A stretch of 64,000 bases of DNA from Rhytidiadelphus loreus (taxonomy: Eukaryota > Streptophyta > Bryopsida > Hypnales > Hylocomiaceae), in the NCBI GenBank assembly GCA_947034895.1, contig OX344763.1:29821025-29885024 (forward strand), given 5' to 3'. The position numbers and the translations under genes were made by a program. Positions 47,106-60,611 of the stretch are shown here, in pieces. The stretch's first letter is position 1, and every line of letters begins with the position of its first letter. The notes under the pieces were generated by a model that saw only the letters and a program-made list of their open reading frames with translations, made no database searches and was not told the origin of the DNA.

Positions 47106-48895
47106 ATATGTCCATGATAAATGTCCATCAATTTTTGTATTTATGAACTAAATTTGTTAGGGCATGTGAACAATGTGTTATATCATCCAGGCTATATTTT
47201 CTTGCTATCTAAGGAGGGTCCACGTCTAGCATCAAACAAATAACAAGAAAGATTAGGAACTTCTATTGGTCAAGCTCTTCTGAACCATCCAAAGCTAAGG
47301 TTTATGGTAGATTTGTTGCCTTTAGAGATGTGATGGTAGTGGGCTAAATCTATTTCATTTGGCCAAAGTAGTCCAAATCCATATGACAAAGTAGATTGTA
47401 TACTAAAAAAATTCATTTTTTTTTATGTTAGCAGTGAACAAGCATGTTTTTCAAAATAAGAGAACAAAAATGGGATTGTGGCCATAGGAGAAATAATTGA
47501 GTTGGATGTTCCAAAAAAAATGTGGATGTTAGTAGAAAAACAACTTGATGCTAGAGCTAACAACTATGTTGTGTATGACATCTAGAAAAATGTAGTCATG
47601 TTTTCAAAGACATCCTAGACAACATGAAAGTGCCACTTTAGCAAGGGCTTACAATTCGAGTGAAGGTGAATTTCTAGATGTTACTAGGGGTTGAGGTAAA
47701 ATATTGACCAAATAAGAAAAAAATAGGGAAAGGGCAACCACATGATATGGTTTTGCAGAAACAACAATAATGTGGCACCTAATGTGGCATTTGACTGATG
47801 TGACATCCAACAAGGATGACATGGCATGTCACATTAGCACACTTTGACACTATCTAAAAAATTTAACATTGTTTTTTTAAACATCAACCAAGATGTTAAT
47901 TGAAATGTCAACTGAGATGTCCAAATGTTTTTTGTGATGTCAACTGGGACATCTAAATGTTTTTTGCAACAAACTATGACAACTTTGTGTTCATTAGGAT
48001 GCTAATGTTTGAAATTCTACTTTCAATACAATTCCAACATTTTACATATCCCATATGGTTTGTTTTCCCTCCTATCCCTTAGTTGTATAAATAGTTTGCC
48101 TTCTCATGTCAACATACTTACAATAAGTGGCTTTTCAAACCATGTGACATAGTTGCCAAATGGTGTACAATATATGGCAATTGTATTGAAATAGTGTATA
48201 ATGTATGGCCTATAGGCCTATTGTGTACTATATATGGCTTGTTGTATATGGTGTATGTCTAAGTTGACATCACAAAATGTTTAGATGTTTAAATTGATGT
48301 CTCAAAAAATTGAGATATGCACATTAGACATGTTTTAGAAGATGTCGTTCATGATGTTTTCATATTTCTATTAACTTGCTATAATACACGGTGGACACTA
48401 CATAATGTTCATATTCCAATTGGTGTCCGGAAAAACGTGTGCGTGTCATAGCAAACGTCCAAATAGATAGGGCCCATGGTACAACACATTGGACACATCA
48501 TGAATTTTCCTTTGCCATATGGCTGCCACATCATGCTCTATATTAGCAACGGTCTAAATGAAAAAGTTGTTGACATAGCACTGCCCACCCATGTGGTGTT
48601 TAACTGGAGGTGACATAAGTACCACATGGTGCACTTTTGGTACTTTCTTTGACCATATCCAGGCAGATGTGTGACATTTGGGTTGAGGATTACCAATACA
48701 CTTTATTCAATAGTGTGGCACCTCATAAATTTGGCCTCAAGTTGGATGAATTTAGAAGGTGGGACCATGCAAACCAACAACTATTGGGTGTTTGGGTGAG
48801 AAATTTTATCGAACACAAAGCACCATCTAAGATGATGAATGGGTAGTTTTTTTTATTCTCTTGAGCACAAGACATTGTCAGTAGTAGAACAAAAA
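47106..48895. other. AT-rich region with weak retroelement traces
   Basis: Possible LINE C-terminal wording near 47245-47320. At 47760-48360 there are many near-repeats of ATGTCAACTGGGACATC, TGTGGCA and GATGTC words but no clean period. No intact gene. Confidence 0.3.
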
Positions 48896-49283
48896 GCAAC
48901 CATCCCAAACATATCGTTGAAGAATAATCAAATTGTCTATGCGGCTACTACAAGCAACCATCCCAAACATATCATTGAAGAATAATCAGATTGTCTATGT
49001 GGCTACAAGTAACCATCCCAAACATATTGTTGATTATTGTCTATGTAGCTACTACAAGCAACTATCCCAAACATATCGTTGAAGAATAATCAGATTGTCT
49101 ATGCGACTACTACCAACGGAAGTGCTTAATCTCCAAGCTATCTTAGGGGTGTTGGTTAGCTTGAGGGTGATGGAATCCAACCAATTATCTATATGGCTAC
49201 TACCAACAATAGTGTTTAATCTCCAAGCTATCTTAGGGGTGTTGGTTAGCTTGAGGGTGATGGAATCCAACCAATTTGTCCTA
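48896..49283. repeat. two adjacent tandem repeats (49-58 bp x4, then 93 bp x2)
   Basis: GCAACCATCCCAAACATAT recurs at 48896, about 48954, about 49009 and 49057; the third unit has a short internal deletion. The array then changes to a 93-bp unit (CTACTACCAACGGAAGTG ... GGAATCCAACCAAT) repeated at about 49106 and 49199. Both unit types share TCTAT-TGGCTACTAC, so one arose from the other. Confidence 0.7.
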
Positions 49284-50600
49284 TTCTTCTTTGTCTTTTC
49301 TAAGTGGGTGTAGGAGATCGGGGTAGATTGACCCAGGGGTGCATGTAAAAAAAAAGCCCCCTATTTTGGGCCGTTCTAGGGTATACTCTTGACCTCTCTT
49401 AACTAATTTGGGGTCTCTGATCGCAAAAATGAATTAAAAATTTGCAAAAAATTCATATGTGGAAAAAAAATAAAATTCCAGGGTTTGCCCATAGGGCCAA
49501 GCAAGGGGATCAATTCACCCTAACCATATAGGAGGCCTATTCTTCTAAGCAGGTGAGGATTTAGGAGGCCAACATAAGATTTATTTTGGTATTTTTTTTT
49601 ATGGCAAAACTTGGGACTTACAATTTAGATGTCATCAAAGCCCTTTGGACATTGTTGTTGCTAAGGGGTTTAGATTTAAGTAAAATTGAAATGAGTGAAT
49701 GTTTGGAATATAGAAAGAGCCAATATGGAAAGGGGCACATGGCACTAGCCAAACCCACCATTGACAAATCCTCCAACATTTACAATAGGTGTTGCAAGCA
49801 AGTAGTAACCTCCTTCAAACACTCATTGATCCCAATCACAACCTACTGGATCCCCATTATCGCATAAAGGATGTTGCAAACGTTTATATATCGTTTTATC
49901 CTCTAGATGACTTCAGGTGGGATTATAGAATAGAAAAAAACACTTTCTCATCCAATTTTTTAGTCAGTTCCTCTTTTGTACTTTACCAATTACAAGGGTA
50001 GTGCTTCTGGCGGGGTTTTTATTTTTACTCCTTGCAATTGGGATTTCCAATTTGACCCAAATTGTTTTTTTCTAAACTAAATTGAAAACCAAAAATATAA
50101 AAATAAAATTCATGGAGAGAATCTGGAATCACCTTCTGACTCCCAACAGGAGTGATGCTCCAATGCTGACTTGCACATCTCAGAAACAATTACCTTACAC
50201 TTACAATACAGGAACACACTCCCTCCAATATAAAGGAATATGAGTGGTTCTCATCACAGAGGTATCTAAACACCCTGCTTCCAAAAAGATTTGGGGCACA
50301 AGTATTTGACCCGTGCGATAAAAGGGTCACTAATTATCACCACCTATGAAACGCTTGCAATTGCAAACTTGGGGTAGAGATATGCAGCTAATATGTCGCT
50401 GCAAAGGTTTAACACCAGTAAACCCTGTTTGAACAGTAATTACAAGATGTGAACACTAAACGCACAGTAACACAGAATCTAAAGAAAAAAAACGCTCGAT
50501 GAAAACAGAAATAACCAATGGTCATTATATCAAAACAAAAAAATATAAGACACAGGAGGAAACCGTTGTCGAGGTGAAAAAGAGCCAAACTTAACACTAC
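49284..50600. other. spacer
   Basis: ORFs at 49586-49867 and 49789-50001 have no recognisable motif. No repeat was assigned. The last few hundred bases may include the 3' end of the GIP1-like transcript. Confidence 0.35.
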
Positions 50601-50987
50601 CAATTAAAATTATGAAACAGAGGCATCCCAAGAACTGCCAAAACGAGTAGCTCGACTGGTACAACCGCATGTCACGCCTTCCATGAAAATGGTCCCTCTG
50701 CCGGGGTCTGACACACTACCATAATCGAGTTGCATGCGTCCGGCCGTGTCGCAAACTCAACCTACAGCACGCACCCTACCGTTTTCGTCAAACTTGTATT
50801 TACACTCTTCTTAGGCCCCGCATGGCCCATTCTAACCTGCCAAATCACCAAGAGCCCCACCTGCAACAGCCTCCATGCACTCTCACAACGTCGATCTACT
50901 CCACTCAGACGGCGCTCTATAAAATTACTGCAACAAACCACAAAAACACGACGCTTCTTCCAAATATCCATAGCAACCCATCCAAGA

Positions 50988-53900
50988 CTAATAGTTCGAG
51001 TTGTTCCACGTCTGCTGGGTCCGTTGCGGTTGCTGCTGGTAACCTCCAGCTTGCGTGTTCCCAGCTCCACCTCCCATGCCTTGCGGCTGTTGAAGCATCT
51101 GATGGCTCACCGCGGGGGTCGCTTGAGACGGATGGTACAAGTTCGTGTAACCGGCGTTCGGATGGGTGTGACCGTGTGTCGGTTGCTGGGAGTGAGCATA
51201 ACCGCTGTGCTGACCCTGGCTCGCCAAGTTGTAGTACGAACTCGTCTGCATGCCTCCAGAAGGGCCCATGTCACGCGGCATCGCCGTCTGGATCCACACC
51301 CCAGAGCTGTCTCCAGGCTGCCAATGCAACACCAACAACACTGTGAGACAACCTTCCCCCAAAGAATTCACACAACAAACCCCCTCACCCATCAACAAAC
51401 CTCGGTCACACCTCCACCTCCCAGGACTACTAAACAAACTCAAAACCCACATCAACCCACACCCTCCAACCACTCTCGACCATCACCACGACATCATACC
51501 TGCTGGCTGGGAATGTACAGGTTGTTGTCCTTGTAATGAGACGTGCTCACGTCTTCGTAACCAGACACGTTGCCCGTCGTCACCGCAGGATTCGAAGTAT
51601 ACCCAGACGGAGTCGTCGTGTATCCACCGTACCCGATCCCTGGGGTCGAATGGGGCGCATTACCCACACCAGCCACCGGCTTGTACTGAGGCATCGGAAA
51701 CTTCACGGCAGGCGCTCCACTGCTAGGATACGACGAACCGGCCGACGGAGGGTAGTTGGACCCCGCGGGGGGCTGAGCGTACACGCTGTTGCTCGAGTTG
51801 TACATGTGGTGCGGATACGGAGGCTGCAGATAAGGATAATTCTGAGGCACGTACTGATAACCCACGTAATTGCCACCGTACTGCACAGAATGCGGCTGCG
51901 TGTAATGCATCGGAAGAGCTTGTTGAGGCATCGCCTGAGCGCTCTGCACGTTGCTGCCCGCCTGAGAACTGGGGGTAGCACTCGGACCCGAAGAGACAAT
52001 CATCGGACTCACTCCCTGCATGGCAAACACACGCATCAAAACGAAAGCTCGATCTCGTCACCTTGCACAACCAAAACAATGCCATCACAGTCACCACACT
52101 CCAAGAGTCAAGGCAATCAACAACGCTCACCTCCTGAGATGATGGCAGAGAAGGAGCTGTCATCAGACCGATGTTGCCGCTGTACTTGCTGCTCGTGTTC
52201 GTGGGGACATAAGGAGGATAAAGACGATCCGCATCTGCGCCACGAAACGCCGACGTGTAATAACTGGTCGTCGGGTCATAAGTGGGCTGCAGCAACAAAC
52301 ATACTCCGTCAGAACAAACCCCCAAAAAATCCAAATCACACAGATTCCACGGAGCATACGCACTCGCTCCACACACAGCAAACATCCTCGAAAACCCCAA
52401 AACGATACCATGCCGACTAATCTTCAGAAGAACCACGTCCCCCAAAACACAAAACATAGACACATATCAAAGCCCAACGACGCACAAGCGCAACTCCACG
52501 GACCACAATGCCACTCATACGCTCCAGACACTTACCAACATGCTCGGAATTCGAGATACGTCCTGCGCCTGAGACTCGGCTTGTTCGTACCCGTACTGCC
52601 CACCCGGCATCTGGGGCATCAAACCAAAACCCGGGTAGTTGGACGCTCCCAAGTAGTACCCAGGACTCTGCTGCACCATGGCATCCGCTTTGCCGTGCTG
52701 CTCCTGTGCTGGAACGACTGGAGCCGGGTGAGCCACTGACAGCGTCTCCACGCTCCCACTCATGTTCTCCACCGCCGTCGACGCTTGTTGATGCCCATAT
52801 GACTGCCCCATCTCCACTTGGGTTTCCACACTGCACTCCACCCGTGATTGTTTCGATATTAGATAAGCACACCAGCACCATAAAAGCTACCCCCAATTGT
52901 CCACTCTTGCACACGAAAGACATCCAGGAGACATATGCAAACATTTAGCCTGAATGAAACACCTCCATACAACCTATAATAAGCAAACAGAGATCTAGCA
53001 GCAAACTTGCACAAGCTCACCTGGCAGGAGCAGCATGCTCCACAGGGGTCTCCTCTGCCATGATCGCCTCCATGTGCTTGGGCTGCTCCACTTCCTCGAG
53101 GCCAAAGCCTGTACCAAAACCTGTATTGAAGTCGGTTCCAAAGCTACCGAAGCTCAGATGCGACCGATCTGCTTCTGGCACTCGAAAATGAGTTGGTATT
53201 ATTACCGGTTCGTCATCTTGGAGGCTCAGCGCCTGATAAGTTTGAACTAACATAGTTGGATCCACGGCCCCAACAGACTGTGAACCACCACCGGACGGCA
53301 CCCCTACTGAGATTGGTCCTGGAGCTTTCGCCTTCCACTCTAAGCTGACACCGGGTGCGCCTGCCGGTCCAAGACCAAACACTAGTCAGTCCAGGAAGAC
53401 TGTGCACTACTGCCTTGCAAATACTCACTAAAATTTTAATGCCACTTCACACCAAGACATTCAATCTTCGCAACTTCTAGGTCTCGGTGTTTGTACTATT
53501 TTCTACCGTTGAAATAAAGTTCAACTTGTGCCAAAAACTAAATAAACTAAATAAATAAATAAAATCGCAACCATTACAAAACCCTACCTTTCTGGGTGCC
53601 CACGGGCTGTTGCGGGGGTGCATACAAAGGCCGACCATTAAAATGACTGCCGCCCAATGCACTCAACCCTCCAGACTGATGGCCCTCCTCTGTGCTTGCC
53701 GTTTCTCCTTCCACATTGACTTCTTGACTGGGTGCTGGCGAAAAGACCGGAGGCGGAGAAGACAATCTCTGCGCAGGAGCCTCGACCTCCGTCTCCACAT
53801 CTCTCGTTTCTGCTGGTCCTGGCACTGAACCTATTTCGAAGGAAGGCTCTTGTGCCGCTTCTACGTCAGAGTCCAAGCTAGCTTCTACACTCAATGTACT

Positions 53901-56446
53901 TGCACCGATGGTCCCAATTAGTCCTTGGGCCCATCCGCCACGAGATTCTACAGAAGAATCAAGCACAGGATCTGTACTGGACGAATAAAACTCCGACGCT
54001 TCAGGTGATTGTACAGCCAACACTGCCGCTGGATATGACGTGCTCACAGTGGGTTGTGCGCTAGGAAAGGCAGGAGAAGCGCTCGGGGCCTGGAAGCTCG
54101 GGGGAGGAGCAGCTCGTGCTTTCAAAATATCTGCCATTGTACCGTGCCCAGATGCCCATGCCCCTTGTGGCGCTGGTGCAGGCCTGACGTAGCCACTGCT
54201 TCCGTTAGCGACTCCCGAAAAGCTCCCACTTCCTGAGCTCAGGTCCTGAGCTTGTGGTGCTGCGGCTGGTTGAGCAGGTGCAGAAGACGGCACAGACCTG
54301 TAAATCGCATTGTGAAGCAGCGTCAGTTTATGGGTCTTTGCCATAAGGAAGTACCAAACTGGAAAGAGAGCACCATGCCTCTTCCGATCACTAAGAATCT
54401 TGAAGGAGGAAATAAGGTGGTGAAGAACAGTGAAGACCCTCGCAACACTACAAAGGAACGTCAGAACGAATGCCAGCTCAGGGATAGCGGTAGCCACGTC
54501 GATTTAACAATATATGACATTCGGAAACCTCCAATCCTGCATAAAATCCAATCCAAATCTCCAATCCAAACACTGAAACTTACGTCGGTGCGGCAGCTGA
54601 TGGCTTCGCCACACCAATGGCAGGACTTGAGTTGGAAACGGCGCTAGAACCGCGTGCACTGAGGTGAATGCCATTCTCCCTTCCGTAAGATCTACCTCGC
54701 CCGGCACCATGCTCTGAAGCAAACAAAAAAAAAAACCAAAGAAAAGGCTCAGCACAACTAGCTCACACATACCCACAAAAATCTATCTTGCAAGAATCCG
54801 ACAGAAACCAAAGCACCACATGCACATGCGACTTTACGAACCAATAACCCTAGTCACATATCCTGCTTCACAAGATCATCTTTCTTGGCGGGTGAAAAGA
54901 CAAAGCAAACAGCTACTGTGCAATGGACTCTCCACCCTATATTTCACAGCTCTTCGTTGAATATTTAGACCGGGCGGCACACGTCCAGTGTTTCTGTTCA
55001 GAATCCCTGACACTTACCCTGCGAACCGAGACGAGGCAACGAACTTCCTCGTCCACCGGCACCACGTCCACCTCCCCTTCCATAATTGCCCCCGCTCCCA
55101 GGTCGTCCCCTCACATCTGTGGCCTCCTTCAATGCCCCACTCTGCAAGTGTACCAAGCATAAGTAACGTGTCAGCAACACCCTCTCATACCGATAAGTCC
55201 CTGAATCCAATCTCAGTCCTCCAGTCTTTACACTCAATCTCAGTCTCTCTCTCGAGCACCAAACAGCTCGCGTGTCCAAATTTACTCACATCTTTCTTTT
55301 TGTCCCGCTTCCTCTTCACCTCGAGGAAGGGATCTGCAACATCACACACACGAAAACCAACTGTTAGCACCGCCACTCGCTCACTTCGCCCCCACCTTTG
55401 CCCAACGCTTCTTTCTCACAACACTAATCCTCCTAATGTAGGAACCTCAGAAAAAAGTCAGAAACGTCGAAAAATAGAACGATAGCAGTGCAGACAGAAA
55501 GGGTGCGGCTCCAATACCTCCTGCAAAAATCAACCAAGAAAGAGAATCCACATGTCAACGACTCTACCCACAGCCTCTTCAACACAGCAAAAAATCACCC
55601 TCGGCACAATATTTTGGGGGAAAACGACTCCACCCGGGATTAGGGCGCCCCAAACCCTCGTCAACCTCTAAAACCTAAAAGCCCCCTCGAGGTACTGAAC
55701 GGGGAAATCAATCTGTTTCGATGACTGTCAACAGCTTCCTCAATGTTAAGCTTCTAGGAACCAACCTCATCCCCCCAAATCATTTACTTCATGTCTAAGT
55801 CGTGCTCCTTAGAATTTTCTGAAATGCTCCAAACAATAGACCAGACAGCTGCGCCCGTGTCACCAGCTACGCACAGGCTAGAAACGGCGCTATTGACCCT
55901 CAATGAACAACAGACAAACGCGCGAAAGCTTGCTCTCAAGACTAAAGAATCAGCGTATACAAAGCTTGCTTTCCAAAAAAATTCAAGATATCCACAGCCA
56001 GCCGTAAAGCTGCACCGACAGTTCTCTGTAACACCAGCAACGTCCCCGTGCACCCCAAGCACTACACCACGGCATTACCTTGACATTCACTGAACAGTAC
56101 AGTACCCCGCATCAAGTGTTTTCAAGGAATAGGGGTTCGTTCTAAACGATAGGACATACCCCGTCGTGCAAATCCCCATTCCCAACAAACTCATCCACAT
56201 ACGCAGGGCATTAGGTTGCAAAGCGATCCAGCGCAATGGTGCGCACAATGGCCTTGGGAACTCACCCTGGTTGAGCAGCCGCTGCGCGGTCTCATTCGGG
56301 TCCATGTTACACTCTTTGAGCATGGCATAGATCTCCTCCTCGCTATTTCCGACAACCTCCTTGAGGTCCTGCACCACTTTCTTCGTGCTGGCCGGAATCT
56401 CGACGCCCGCAGCACCGCCCCCTCGACTACCGCCGGAGGCACTCAT
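50988..56446 (-). CDS. GIP1-like: GBF-interacting protein 1-like (DUF1296) protein
   Basis: Ten coding exons, all with GT-AG ends and consistent phase: 56446-56266, 55333-55290, 55141-55018, 54713-54584, 54297-53588, 53381-53021, 52830-52536, 52286-52131, 52015-51500, 51317-50988. The product is 948 residues. Residues about 15-75 are the GIP1 N-terminal UBA-like domain: VEIPASTKKVVQDLKEVVGN, EEIYAMLKECNMDPNETAQ, then DPFLEVKRKRDKKKD, split by introns. An RG/GG-rich patch (GRGGGRGAGGRG) follows, then long low-complexity Ser/Pro/Ala/Gln regions and a Tyr/Pro/Gln-rich C terminus ending WNNSNY. In Arabidopsis, GIP1 enhances DNA binding by G-box bZIP factors; this assignment is by family. A head exon with a GC-rich upstream region suggests an active gene. 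Confidence 0.88.
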
Positions 56447-57272
56447 GATGGCGCCCTAGCCCGGGCCGACCCCGCGTGATCCTCTCTCTGCAGCGCCTCC
56501 TCCTCCTCCGCGATGGCCGCCCTGCCTCCCTCCCTCCTCCGCAATGCTACCGCGTGGGAAATTGGGGAGGCTTTAGGGTTTGCAGGGGAAGCAGTGGAAC
56601 GGCGAGGATGGGCCGCGGGGAGGGCGAGGGATCGGAGACGGAACGACGGGGAAACATGAGAGTCGCCGTGGCTATGGTGGCTATGGTGGGGCGGGGGAGT
56701 GGGAAAACGTCGGCTTGGAAATGAAAACAGTCGGCAACAACAATATTCAGCTGGGGAAGGGCGGGAGACGTGGGCGCCTAACCCTAATTCTGTCGCACGC
56801 GATGATGAGCTTTATCTGTCGATGTGGAAGGGATGCCCTTTTCGAAGCAGGCCAACATATATATTCCCAATCCTGGATATTGCACGGGTTCAGTACATTT
56901 CCGGAGGAGACCCCATTCCAATACTGTATGTGCATTCAATTTTTTCAAAATGTACATGCCATGCACATGACTGGGGATAATATGTGGTCGGAAAACATGT
57001 GGTTGGAGATACTCATGGAAATATCACTTTCATCACTTTCATCATTTTTATCTTTTTTTTTTCGAATCGTCAAAATTTATTTTTCTTTTGCAATTAATTA
57101 TCTCTATTTATATTTGAGTATATACAAGCAAATTCAATCTTACCTTGAGTATTTGGAAGTACACTACCTCTATAAAAGTGACAAAAAGTAGGTGCCTCAA
57201 CCTTACTTGGATTAAGGTAAGTATATCCAAAACCAATAGTATGTACTATTGTTAGATATTTGATAGCCCTAC
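56447..57272 (-). promoter_or_regulatory. upstream region of the GIP1-like gene
   Basis: Very GC-rich to about 56800 with CTCC-rich runs near 56500, typical of a plant 5' leader and core promoter, then AT-rich. Plus-strand ORFs here (for example 56580-57191) are low-complexity and unsupported. Confidence 0.45.
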
Positions 57273-57808
57273 CACTACAAGAGAAAGGGGTGTTTTAAGT
57301 GTATTTTTAAGTATAATCCTAGAGATAAGATATTAAGTAATGACCTTTATGTAGATTTTTAGTAAAATTTTATTGGAAATACATGTGTTTTCAGTAAAAA
57401 ATTTACTAAAAATTTACATAAACATTACATGTGTTTTGGTTGTTGGGGAGGGTTGCAAGTTCCCAACTCGAAACCCACCTAAAAACCGCCAAAAACCATT
57501 GAAAACCGCCTGCGCTGACGTAGCCAAGAGATTGCCAGGTCAGTTTTTTCGAAAAATACAATAAAATATAATATAATATAATTTTGTTTCTCATTTTAAG
57601 GACTTAAAATTTTATTTTTTTTTATTTTTTATTTTTTTTAAAGTCTGACACCAGAGTTCGAGAAGACCGGGGGGAACGGAGCTGGGAACAAGCCTGAAAC
57701 GGCCCTCCAGCCCCCCCCCCAAATCTCATCTAATGGGTCATTACTTAATATCTTATCTCTAGGACTATACTTAAAAATATACTTAAAACACCCCTTTTTC
57801 TTGTAGTG
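57273..57808. mobile_element. CACTA MITE (536 bp)
   Basis: The left end CACTACAAGAGAAAGGGGTG and the right end (inverted CACTACAAGAAAAAGGGGTG) are paired for about 75 bp with few differences. The 3-bp target duplication TAC is present at 57270-57272 and 57809-57811. No transposase. The centre (about 57440-57720) holds non-palindromic GC-richer sequence, possibly captured. Confidence 0.8.
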
Positions 57809-58599
57809 TACGTGTAGGAACCACATACATAGTGAGAGACTCTTAGGTATGTACTTAATTTTTATTTCTAAAAGTTGGATGAATGAAATTAATATTTAGA
57901 CACTAGTTCATCTTTGGCATGGTTACTACTTTTTACACGTGATTTCCCTCTTCACCAATTATGAATTCTATGGATGAATTCATAAAATCAATATACAAAG
58001 GAAATGATTCACTTATTTTCCCATAGTCTTGAGGGATGTAGTTTTTCAATCAGTAGTCTCCAAAAAACCCTTGGGGGAGGAGATTGTTGATTTGAGACAT
58101 CAAAGGTAAACAAATTTAGGCTTAACAAGAGTTTAGATGCAAAATTATTTAATTTCACATGGATTTTTGTATTCTAAATTCTATACACAAAAGCATGAAA
58201 CATCAAGGATGGACTCTACAAACAATAGACAAAAATCACTTTTATAACATGAATTGGATGAATTTCATCCATTTCATGTAGCTCTAGCAATAAATTCTAG
58301 AAAACATTCATAATTTAGATATTGAACATTGTCCCTTTGAGACACATCAACATCCAAAAAAGACAAGAATAGTCCTTTCTATGGTTCACAATGAAAACAT
58401 TTAATTGTTTCTGCTTGATTATAATCATTTTATTTTATTTGCAAAAATGAATAGACCAAAGTGCATGAAGAATATTCCTTAACATACCAATAAGTCTAAA
58501 TATATGCAACAACCAATGGGACTTAAATAGGTCATCTTACCTTAATGCTTGAGACAACGAGTGTTAGTATTTTGTTGCTATTATAACTAATGGTGAAGT
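57809..58599. other. AT-rich spacer
   Basis: Nothing recognised. Confidence 0.4.
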
Positions 58600-58780
58600 C
58601 ACTACTAAAGAAAGTTCTAGAGATAAGATATTAAGTAATGATCTTTATATAGATTTTTAGTAAAAATTTACTGAAAGTACACATATTTTCAATAAATTTT
58701 TACTAAAAATCTACATAAAGGTCATTAAGTAATATCTTATCTCTAGGACAATAATTAAAACACCCCTTTTTCTTGTAGTG
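58600..58780. mobile_element. short CACTA MITE (181 bp)
   Basis: Starts CACTACTAAAGAAAG, ends CTTTTTCTTGTAGTG, with 3-bp duplication AGT on both sides (58597-58599 and 58781-58783). Same family as 57273-57808: shared TAGAGATAAGATATTAAGTA. Here the middle is an almost perfect palindrome (TTTTTAGTAAAAATTTACTG ... inverted), so the element can fold into one hairpin. About 20 bp of the left arm is deleted. Confidence 0.75.
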
Positions 58781-58783
58781 AGT

Positions 58784-60611
58784 TATTCTATTGGTGGAAT
58801 TTTATGTGCCATAATAATTGGTGGTGAAGTTCTAATGTTGGAATTCTTGTATAGTAGTTATAGTTTCAACAAATACTATCAAAATTTGACAATTATTTTA
58901 ATTAAACAATGAGTCTAAGAATTTTATGGAATTTATTTTTATAATTTTGTCAAATTTCAATGATAATGTGTTGCCAAATACCAAAAAAATATTGTGGCTA
59001 CTAAAATCACAAAATAATATACATAATATATCAAATTGGTGCTTACGTTAATTCAATCAATGCACACACAAAAATAGCACTAACTCATACTTATATGAAT
59101 TTGTGGATACATCACTATGGAAGTTAAACATTTTATATAACATCAATATGATGTAGTTCACACTATTTTCATATTATTTCAAATAGTCTAATTTTCATCC
59201 AACTTTCATTTTCTCTCATCTACATTCATATCTTTTCATCTAAAATTCATTCAAATTTTTGCCCTACATAGACTATATGCCTTCAAAATGCCTTCATTTA
59301 ATGTGAGGGGTTTGCACTTCTTCAACTATCATGCTAATTGCATTCACTTGAATACCTTCTACAAGCTCTTGAAGCCATGGTTCACTGAAAGAATGGTTGC
59401 TTGTGTTGTTAACCCTGAAACACTACAGTAGATGCAAAACGTCCTTTGGGTGACTTCATCAAAGACTATAGGATGGAAAAAAACATGTTTTAATTGAATT
59501 TTGTTTGGAAGTTGATTGAGTACATTCCCATTGAATAATATTGTAAATTACCTGAATATAGTATTATTGACTTTTCTAAAGAAGATGCTTAATCCACATA
59601 TCACTTTTGTAGTGTATATTTCTTGTTATTTACTCTTGATGTGAATTTTAGCCATAAAAATAATATTTTTTGAATTTGAGTCCCACTAATGAAATATGTG
59701 TAGTTTCTACTCAAATTAGAAATTTTGAAAATTTCATAAATTTCAATATTTTATAGCAATATGAACTTTAGGCCTATAACCATGGTTTTATTGATTTTCT
59801 AATTTTAGAGTGACACTATAACTTTGGTTCATACCATGATGTTTTACACTATAATATACATCTATTTCTTCATTTTTTTTCTGGAAAAATTCACAAGTCA
59901 TTTCAAATTTCCCCAGAAAAACTTGAAAATTTTATGACTTGTAGTAACTTAGATATAAATCTTCATCTCTGGAAAACAAATATAAATCTTTTCATTCATA
60001 TCTAGTCGCAAAATGGCAGCAAACAGAGCTATGGATAGTTAGACCTCAGTGGTGAGCAGAAGATCAGTACAAGCACAATTTTGCCTTACCAGAATAAAAA
60101 GGCAACTACAATATACCGGTAAACGGGACCTTTGCGTGTTTGGTGAAATCAATTGAAGTTCGCAAACCCGAGGTGGGAACTTCCATATGATCAGCACAAA
60201 ATACTGCCTACAGTTGTTGGTATTGAAAGTCTAATGGGTACCTGTGAGAAACAAGTAAATCAATCTAATTTTTGATGGTGACTCCACAACAGAAAGTATG
60301 CCTAACACAAACATCTAGAGTGCAAATTTATGATGGTGACAATAGAACAGCCCAAATTTCAATGGGCTAGAGGTTAAAGGTCACACACAATGTCCACTCG
60401 AAATGAAGCAAAATGAATCCTCATGCAAAATGCACATCATCTACAACGGAATAAGGAGACCTCAAATGTAAACTGACAAACAACTCTAGCATGATTAGGG
60501 CCAAGCTCTGTGAAATAAACCCATTGGCGTGTTGTGACGCATTACATAGAGGGAAGAACCTAACTATCTTGAACCATTAAATTTGGGGGGATCAAATCAT
60601 ATTTCATACAA
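58784..60611. other. AT-rich spacer and 3' flank of the L24 gene
   Basis: No gene. From about 60050 the base composition becomes more balanced, consistent with a long 3' untranslated region of the minus-strand L24 gene. Confidence 0.4.

Noticed and set aside
50730..52944. Long plus-strand ORFs (268, 294 and 146 codons) rich in Arg, His and Thr
   Set aside because: They are antisense to the GIP1-like exons, whose splice phases are consistent throughout; the plus-strand ORFs arise from the biased codons of the real gene.
56580..57191. 203-codon plus-strand ORF upstream of GIP1-like
   Set aside because: It crosses from a GC-rich leader to AT-rich sequence with abrupt change of composition and ends in hydrophobic low-complexity residues; no motif.
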